Assembly: GCA_027356675.1 (NCBI GenBank)
Contig: DAHVXO010000112.1
Location: 1-10,024, forward strand
DNA: 10,024 nucleotides
Direction: 5' to 3'
From: Symbiobacteriaceae bacterium
Lineage (GTDB): Bacteria > Bacillota_E > Symbiobacteriia > Symbiobacteriales > Symbiobacteriaceae
The notes under the pieces are model-generated. The model was not told the DNA's origin. It did not search any database and worked only from the letters and a program-made list of their open reading frames with translations. The position numbers and the translations under genes are program-made. This document shows, in pieces, positions 5,889-10,024 of the stretch (the stretch's first letter is position 1; every line of letters begins with the position of its first letter).

Positions 5889-6435
5889 GGCCATCGGAAT
5901 GATCGAGAGCCAGTCCATCGCGACCGGCATCCTCGTAGCCGACGCCATGCTGAAGGCCTCGGCGGTCGAGGTACTGGCCTCAAGCACGGTCTGCCCCGGC
6001 AAGCATACAACGCTCATCGGCGGCGACGTGGCAGCGATCGAGAACTCCATCGAAGTCGGGCGCCGGATGGGCGGGGACCACATCGTCGATAGCTTCATCA
6101 TCCCCAACGTGCACGAGCAGGTCTTCCCGGCGATCAAAGGGGCCGTGGACATCCAGGTCTTCGAATTCAAGTCCCTGGGCGTAATCGAGGGCTTCTCCAT
6201 CGCCTCACTGATCGTTGCGGCTGATACCGCTGCCAAGACTGCTGAGGTAACGCTCTACGAGCTGCGCCTGGGCTGGTCGATCGGCGGGAAGGCGTACGTG
6301 AGCCTCCTGGGCGACGTCGCGGCGGTGCAGGCCGCTGTGGCTGCCGGGGCTCGAAAGCTGGAAGAGCAGGGGCTTCTGGTCAGCAAAATTGTGATTCCAG
6401 CGCCCCACCGCGACCTGCTGAGGGCGATGGGTTAG
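5881..6435 (+). CDS. pduT: PduT-like tandem-BMC shell protein with Fe-S ligand Cys38
   Basis: Shell protein with two BMC domains in tandem (about 1-90 and 95-184), forming trimers with a pseudohexagonal shape. At 184 residues it has the same length as Salmonella PduT. It shares the start pattern AIGMIES, DAMLKAS, the key loop STVCPGK, and in domain two the pattern VIEGFSIASLIVAAD, WSIGGKAYV and IPAPHRDLL. The cysteine in VCPGK is residue 38, exactly the position that in PduT gives one ligand per subunit to a 4Fe-4S cluster in the trimer pore, so the cluster is probably present here. It is likely the partner of the PduS-like protein encoded immediately before it. The start is ATG 5881, with GAGGAGGTG at 5865-5873 and a 7-base spacer; a longer frame upstream would run inside the PduS-like gene and lacks support. 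The two genes overlap by 8 bases. Confidence 0.94.
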   Translation: MHRAIGMIESQSIATGILVADAMLKASAVEVLASSTVCPGKHTTLIGGDVAAIENSIEVGRRMGGDHIVDSFIIPNVHEQVFPAIKGAVDIQVFEFKSLGVIEGFSIASLIVAADTAAKTAEVTLYELRLGWSIGGKAYVSLLGDVAAVQAAVAAGARKLEEQGLLVSKIVIPAPHRDLLRAMG

Positions 6436-6437
6436 AC

Positions 6438-6443
6438 GGGGGT
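6438..6443 (+). promoter_or_regulatory. Shine-Dalgarno site favouring GTG 6450
   Basis: GGGGGT lies 6 bases before GTG 6450 and directly against the other in-frame GTG at 6444. Starting at 6450 also gives MRLVIIGGGAGG, with the FAD loop at the usual distance from the N-terminus. Confidence 0.55.
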
Positions 6444-6449
6444 GTGCAC

Positions 6450-7802
6450 GTGCGGTTGGTGATCATCGGCGGCGGCGCCGGCGGCATGAGTGCCGCTGCG
6501 CAGGCCCGGCGGGCAGACCCGAAGCTGGAGATCGTAGTGCTGGAAAAGTCTGCCGAGGTGTCGGTCGGACTGTGCGGCCTGCCGTATTTTGTGGGCGACC
6601 AGGTTCAGGACCCCCGCAAACTCATCACGCACACGCCGGCGTACTTCCGGCAGGAGCGCAATATCGACGTCCGCATCCATCACAGGGTGGAGCGGATCCA
6701 CCAGGGGCAGCGGGTGGTTGCCGGAAGCTGCCTGGCCAGCGGCGAACCGTTCGAGGTCAAGTACGACCGGCTGGTTTACGCCACCGGGGCAGGGCCGGCG
6801 AGACTGGACGTTCCCGGTGCGAACCTCCCGCATGTCTTCGTGCTCCGGACGCTGGCGGATGGGATCCGCCTGAAGGCCCGTCTCGCGGAGCGGACGGACC
6901 GGCGGGCCGTGGTGATCGGGGCCGGGTACATCGGCCTGGAAGTGGCCGAAGCGCTACGGCATTGGGGTCTCTCCGTGACTGTAGTCGAGGCCCGGGAACG
7001 ACCGCTGGTCGCGTTCGACCCCTGGGTCGGCAGCGTGGCCGCGGATCTGCTCACGGCCCACGGCGTGACGTTGCAGCTCGGACAGATGGTCACACGCATC
7101 GAGCCCGGCGCCGTAGTCACCCGGGAGGCGGGGAACCTTGCCGCTGACCTGGTAGTGGTCGCAGTGGGCAACGATCCGGACGTCGCACTGTTGCACGCGG
7201 CCGGTGCCGAAGTGGGCCGCAGCGGCGCACTGGTAGTCGGCCGGCAGATGCAGACCAACCTGCCGTCCGTCTGGGCGGCGGGGGACTGCGCTGAGAGCCG
7301 ATTCGCCGTGACCGGACGTGGAATTCATGTGCCCCTTGGCTCCGTGGCCAATCTCCATGGCCGGGTGGCCGGCGATGCCGCGGAGGGGCGGCGGGGCGAA
7401 GCAACGCCGGTCGCCGCAACCCATCTGCTGAAGCTGTTTGAGCTGGGACTGGCCCGAGCGGGTCTCAGTGAGCAGGAGGCGCGGCGTCTCGGCTTTGAGC
7501 CCGTCTCCGCCGAGGTCGCCGGCCCGGTGCGAGCCCAGATCTTCGGCGGTGGGGAGATGCTGCGGGTTCGCCTGACGGCGGATGCCCGCACCGGCCATCT
7601 CCTGGGCGGCCAGGTGGTGGGACCGGGCGATGCAGCCCGGCGCATCGACGTGGTGGCGACGTTGCTGGTCAGCGGTGCCACCGTGGGACAGGCAGCCGGG
7701 TTGGACCTGGGCTACACCCCACCGCTCGGCGTCGCTCGGGACCCGCTGGGTCAAGCCGCCCAGCGGCTCCTGGCCGAGCTGGAACGTGTCGGAAGGAGGT
7801 AA
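6450..7802 (+). CDS. FAD-dependent pyridine nucleotide-disulfide oxidoreductase, CoA-disulfide-reductase-like
   Basis: A 450-residue flavoprotein. Visible parts: the FAD-binding loop GGGAGG at 7-12; the single redox cysteine Cys42 in VGLCGLPYFVGD, which matches the one-cysteine site (about residue 43) of CoA-disulfide reductases and related NADH oxidases; the ATGAGP loop; the NAD(P)H-binding VVIGAGYIGLEVAEAL in the middle; the second FAD motif VWAAGDCAE; and a C-terminal dimerisation domain (about 330-450). The CoA-disulfide reductase group reduces CoA disulfides, per- or polysulfides, or oxygen with NAD(P)H. The exact substrate cannot be read from the sequence. It sits between the shell/electron-transfer genes and the EutQ-like gene, so it may keep CoA reduced for the aldehyde dehydrogenase or regenerate NAD+. 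It is not a standard member of well-studied ethanolamine operons. Its last codons contain the ribosome site of the next gene. Confidence 0.87.
   Translation: MRLVIIGGGAGGMSAAAQARRADPKLEIVVLEKSAEVSVGLCGLPYFVGDQVQDPRKLITHTPAYFRQERNIDVRIHHRVERIHQGQRVVAGSCLASGEPFEVKYDRLVYATGAGPARLDVPGANLPHVFVLRTLADGIRLKARLAERTDRRAVVIGAGYIGLEVAEALRHWGLSVTVVEARERPLVAFDPWVGSVAADLLTAHGVTLQLGQMVTRIEPGAVVTREAGNLAADLVVVAVGNDPDVALLHAAGAEVGRSGALVVGRQMQTNLPSVWAAGDCAESRFAVTGRGIHVPLGSVANLHGRVAGDAAEGRRGEATPVAATHLLKLFELGLARAGLSEQEARRLGFEPVSAEVAGPVRAQIFGGGEMLRVRLTADARTGHLLGGQVVGPGDAARRIDVVATLLVSGATVGQAAGLDLGYTPPLGVARDPLGQAAQRLLAELERVGRR
7793..7800 (+). promoter_or_regulatory. Perfect Shine-Dalgarno site deciding TTG 7807
   Basis: AAGGAGGT, fully complementary to the 16S rRNA anti-Shine-Dalgarno, overlaps the stop of the oxidoreductase gene and stands 6 bases before TTG 7807. 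It supports this start over any farther upstream. Confidence 0.75.
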
Positions 7803-7806
7803 CACC

Positions 7807-8073
7807 TTGGGGAAGCTGATCACCGAGTCTGACCTTCGCAGGTGGGCAACGGCGGCAGGAGCAGGTCCCAAGTTCGTCTTCACCAAGTTTCACATCTTGA
7901 CCCCAGGGGCACTGGAAGCCGCCCGGGTCATGAATGTTCACGTGGTGCACCCTGGGCCGGCCACCCAAGCCGTGCTGGAAGCGATCGCGAAGGAGGTGAC
8001 AGGCGGCCCGATCGACGGAAGGGATTTACCCATGCTTGAAGCCCGTGTCTTGGCAAAGGTCAGAGGAGAATAG
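7807..8073 (+). CDS. Small EutQ N-terminal-domain-like protein without the cupin
   Basis: An 88-residue protein starting at TTG 7807. The first half, GKLITESDLRRW then HILTPGALEAARVMNVHVV, matches the plan of the EutQ N-terminus as I recall it from E. coli (KKLITANDIRAA, then IITPEAREVAELLGF). The second half (residues about 56-88, QAVLEAIAKEV, a Gly/Asp-containing turn, then LEARVLAKVRGE) corresponds to the two helices preceding the EutQ cupin (REAIIAQL, then LVAQLMEKVMKEK). The protein stops where the cupin would begin, and no cupin follows. Acetate kinase activity reported for EutQ belongs to the full protein, so this one should not be assumed to have it. It may be a structural or assembly module, or a stand-alone ancestor-like form. 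The module also occurs in EutT N-termini and at the end of the 3556-4257 protein. The next gene follows after 11 bases. Confidence 0.8.
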   Translation: MGKLITESDLRRWATAAGAGPKFVFTKFHILTPGALEAARVMNVHVVHPGPATQAVLEAIAKEVTGGPIDGRDLPMLEARVLAKVRGE

Positions 8074-8084
8074 GAGGCGGTTAC

Positions 8085-8237
8085 ATGGTAGCGCTTGGCC
8101 TGACTCTGTTTGGGTTCGCGATGATTCTCGCGATTGTAATCGGATCGATCGCAGCAAGGAATTCCAAGGAGTGGGATGAGGCGAAGCACGTCAACCTCAT
8201 CGGGAACCAAAACAGCAACGGCAAGCACACTGCGTGA
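8085..8237 (+). CDS. 50-residue single-pass membrane protein
   Basis: A small protein, missed by length cutoffs, with a full ribosome site (AGGAGG at 8072-8077, 7-base spacer, ATG 8085). Residues about 3-24 (ALGLTLFGFAMILAIVIGS and following) form one hydrophobic helix. It is followed by a polar tail, ARNSKEWDEAKHVNLIGNQ then an Asn/Lys/His-rich end. The Arg/Lys after the helix suggests the tail is cytoplasmic. I do not recognise a named family. Its position directly before the permease, with the permease ribosome site overlapping its stop, suggests a small subunit or stabiliser of that transporter, like the small accessory proteins known next to some symporters. That role is inference. The base composition looks less G+C-rich than the upstream genes. 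Confidence 0.72.
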   Translation: MVALGLTLFGFAMILAIVIGSIAARNSKEWDEAKHVNLIGNQNSNGKHTA

Positions 8238-8244
8238 GGGGGAG
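8237..8244 (+). promoter_or_regulatory. Shine-Dalgarno site favouring ATG 8252 for the permease
   Basis: AGGGGGAG overlaps the stop of the 50-residue gene and lies 7 bases before ATG 8252. An in-frame GTG at 8234 would sit inside or before this site, so 8252 is the better start. Confidence 0.65.
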
Positions 8245-8251
8245 TCGTCAA

Positions 8252-9769
8252 ATGCAGCAGCCCGCTAAGTCTCAGCCAGCAGCCCATGGGCAGGTAGCGA
8301 AAGATATCAAAGACCTGCACCAGTTTGGCTATGCCCAGGAGCTGTTCCGCGAAATGGGCGGTTTCTCGAACTTCGCAATCTCGTTCTCCATCATCTCCAT
8401 CCTTACAGGCGCCGTAACCCTGTACGGCTTCGGCATCAACATGGGCGGCCCCGGCGTCATGGGCTTCGGCTGGCCACTGGTCACGATCTTCGTCCTACTC
8501 ATCGCCGCCAGCATGGCTGAATTGTCCTCCGCCATCCCCACCTCGGGTGCGCTCTACCACTGGTCCTCCGTGCTGGGTGGTTCCGGCTGGGGCTGGTTCA
8601 CGGCGTGGTTCAACCTGATTGGTCAGTTCACCATCACCGCCGGCATCGACTTCGGCGCCGCGATGTTCGCCGCCCCGCTACTGGGCATGGCTGAGAACTG
8701 GACCAACTTCCTGATCATTTACGCTGTCATCTTGCTGACGCACGGCCTGCTCAACCACTACGGCATCCGTATCGTCGCTCGCCTCAATGACCTCAGCGCC
8801 GTCTATCACATGGTCGGTGTCACCGTTCTGGTCATTGCACTGGTCTTCTTCGTACCCAAGCACGATATCAAGCTTGCGTTCCTCCTGGGCGAAGGCGACA
8901 AGAACTATGCCTACTGGTGGGCGTTCATGTTGGCGTTGCTCCAGGCACAGTGGACGTACACCGGATATGACTCCTCCGCTCACATGACTGAAGAGACCGT
9001 AGACCCACGCCGGCGCGGGCCCTGGGGCGTCTACCTCTCCGTCGCGGTTTCCGCAATCTTCGGCTATATCATGTTACTTGCAGTCACTTCCTCGATTCAG
9101 GATCTCGGCGTCGTTCAGGCTGCCCCCAACGGCTACATCGCAGCGGTTGAGGGCGCACTGGGCACCGCCTGGGGCCGTGCTATGCTCTGGATGGTCACCA
9201 TTGCCATGTGGTTCTGCGGCCTGAGTTCGATAACAGCGAACTCCCGCATGATCTACGCCTTTGCCCGTGACGGCGGCATGCCGTTCTCGCGGATCTGGGC
9301 AACGGTCAACCGGAAGTACCGGACGCCGGTAGCCGCCATCTGGCTCTCCGTCATCGTGGCCTTCCTCGTTGCCGTATACAGCGGCGCCTACCCGGTCATC
9401 ACGTCGATCAGCGTAGTGTCGCTCTATGCCTCCTACGTGCTGCCGATCGTGCTCAAGCTCTACAAGCACAGCAAGGGCGAGTGGAAGCAGGAGAACTTCG
9501 GCCCCTGGAACATGGGCGCCTTGAGCGTGCCGATCAACGTGATTTCCGTGGCCTGGGGCGTGGTCATCACCGTTCTGTTCATCGTGCCGCCCAACCAGAT
9601 GGCGGGTTACACGTTCGGTGGGGCGACCGTGGCGCTGATCCTGTGGTACCTCATCAGCGTGCGCAAGTGGTTCAAGGGGCCGAAGGCCATCGGCACCGAG
9701 GACGAACTCTCCCGCCTCGAAGCACAGCTGGAGAAGGAGTCCATCTACAAAGAGGCCCACGTTAACTAG
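8252..9769 (+). CDS. APC-superfamily amino acid/amine permease, probable ethanolamine transporter
   Basis: A 505-residue integral membrane transporter with about 12 hydrophobic segments between residues 45 and 480, a polar N-terminal tail and a charged helical C-terminus (EDELSRLEAQLEKE). The DLHQFGYAQELFREMGGFSN entry, the first helix segment SIISILTGAVTLYGFGINMG with GGPGVMGFGWP after it, AELSSAIPTSGALYHW, and HMTEETVDPRRRGPWGVYLS in the central loop are typical of the amino acid/choline transporter branch of the APC superfamily. That branch includes yeast GABA and choline/ethanolamine carriers. Being last in an ethanolamine operon, it most likely imports ethanolamine; substrate specificity cannot be read from the sequence, and an amino acid or GABA is possible. 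It would take the place of EutH, common in Firmicute operons. Codons here favour C at third positions and look less G-rich than upstream genes, which may reflect membrane-protein composition or separate acquisition. Confidence 0.9.
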   Translation: MQQPAKSQPAAHGQVAKDIKDLHQFGYAQELFREMGGFSNFAISFSIISILTGAVTLYGFGINMGGPGVMGFGWPLVTIFVLLIAASMAELSSAIPTSGALYHWSSVLGGSGWGWFTAWFNLIGQFTITAGIDFGAAMFAAPLLGMAENWTNFLIIYAVILLTHGLLNHYGIRIVARLNDLSAVYHMVGVTVLVIALVFFVPKHDIKLAFLLGEGDKNYAYWWAFMLALLQAQWTYTGYDSSAHMTEETVDPRRRGPWGVYLSVAVSAIFGYIMLLAVTSSIQDLGVVQAAPNGYIAAVEGALGTAWGRAMLWMVTIAMWFCGLSSITANSRMIYAFARDGGMPFSRIWATVNRKYRTPVAAIWLSVIVAFLVAVYSGAYPVITSISVVSLYASYVLPIVLKLYKHSKGEWKQENFGPWNMGALSVPINVISVAWGVVITVLFIVPPNQMAGYTFGGATVALILWYLISVRKWFKGPKAIGTEDELSRLEAQLEKESIYKEAHVN

Positions 9770-9788
9770 GCTCGAGCAGAAGCACATG

Positions 9789-9817
9789 CCCCCGGCCGGT
9801 ACGGCCGGGGGTCTTTT
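9789..9817 (+). terminator. Strong intrinsic terminator of the ethanolamine operon
   Basis: A perfect 10-base-pair G+C stem (CCCCCGGCCG at 9789-9798 pairing with CGGCCGGGGG at 9802-9811), a 3-base loop, then TCTTTT. It lies 19 bases after the permease stop. No A-run precedes the stem, so it should work mainly for the + strand and not for the convergent gene. Confidence 0.93.
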
Positions 9818-9850
9818 GTGATGTCTACCGCGAGTGCGGGTGGTCTACGC

Positions 9851-10024
9851 CTATCGCGCCACACCCACGGGCTTGTCCACCGACCAAATGGTCACGCCCT
9901 CGCCAACCGCCTGCGCCGTGGTGGCGGCCCAGACCGCCTTGAGCGGTGCGTAATCGTCCGCCATCAGCAGCGGGTCTGCCTTGATCTCATAGTCCCGCAT
10001 GGCCTTCTCCACAGCGACCACCCG
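9851..10024 (-). CDS. 3' end of an unidentified convergent gene
   Basis: On the - strand a frame is open from the right edge to TAG at 9851-9853, giving the last 57 residues of a longer protein, including EKAMRDYEIKADPLLMADDY, LKAVWAATTAQAVGEG and the end WSVDKPVGVAR. High-G+C codon choice and the lack of stops over 58 codons favour real coding. I do not recognise the family. The end shows no membrane helix. It converges on the ethanolamine operon and is probably a separate unit. An internal ATG at 10000-9998 is too far in to be trusted as a start. Confidence 0.55.
   Translation of the reverse strand, partial: RVVAVEKAMRDYEIKADPLLMADDYAPLKAVWAATTAQAVGEGVTIWSVDKPVGVAR

Noticed and set aside
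6954..7886. 310-residue open frame on the - strand
   Set aside because: It is antisense to the FAD oxidoreductase, whose motifs are clear on the + strand. Composition is shadow-like.
9818..9850. Second terminator or small RNA after the operon
   Set aside because: Only 33 bases separate the terminator from the convergent gene, and I see no further stem with a T-run on either strand.

Overview
The window is the downstream part of a bacterial-microcompartment (BMC) operon for ethanolamine breakdown. It runs on the + strand from the left edge to a strong terminator at 9789-9817. High G+C coding, strong AGGAGG-type ribosome binding sites and many GTG/TTG starts suggest a high-G+C Firmicute such as Symbiobacterium or a relative. 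The taxon is an inference and is not proven by the window.

Layout, left to right: (1) 1-783, EutC, the small subunit of adenosylcobalamin-dependent ethanolamine ammonia-lyase, open at the left edge; the large subunit EutB is presumably just upstream. (2) 847-2020, two shell proteins: EutL and an EutK-like BMC protein with a helical C-terminal tail. (3) 2020-3516, an acylating acetaldehyde dehydrogenase with a C-terminal encapsulation-type helix. (4) 3556-4257, a non-proteobacterial ethanolamine-operon protein that apparently starts at a non-canonical ATC codon and has an N-terminal encapsulation-type helix. (5) 4264-4545, the EutN vertex pentamer. (6) 4542-6435, a PduS-type flavin/Fe-S protein and a PduT-type tandem BMC protein with the cluster-binding Cys38, together an electron path across the shell. 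(7) 6450-7802, a CoA-disulfide-reductase-like FAD enzyme. (8) 7807-8073, a small protein matching only the N-terminal part of EutQ, without the cupin. (9) 8085-9769, a 50-residue single-helix membrane protein followed by an APC-superfamily permease, probably the ethanolamine importer. (10) After the terminator, 9851-10024 holds the 3' end of an unidentified convergent gene on the - strand.

The genes fit one pathway. The permease brings in ethanolamine, EutBC makes acetaldehyde and ammonia inside the shell, and the aldehyde dehydrogenase makes acetyl-CoA and NADH. PduS/PduT could reoxidise cofactor or keep cobalamin reduced, and the FAD enzyme could keep CoA or NADH in balance. EutB, the main hexameric shell protein (EutM), a phosphotransacylase, an alcohol dehydrogenase, the cobalamin adenosyltransferase, the reactivase EutA and any EutVW regulator are not in the window. 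Genes are packed with 1-8 base overlaps or gaps of up to about 65 bases, and no stretch over 300 bases lacks a gene.

The most interesting points are the ATC-start gene with its targeting helix, the cupin-less EutQ-like protein and the module it shares with that gene, the PduS/PduT redox pair inside an ethanolamine operon, the disulfide-reductase-like enzyme, and the small membrane protein paired with the permease.
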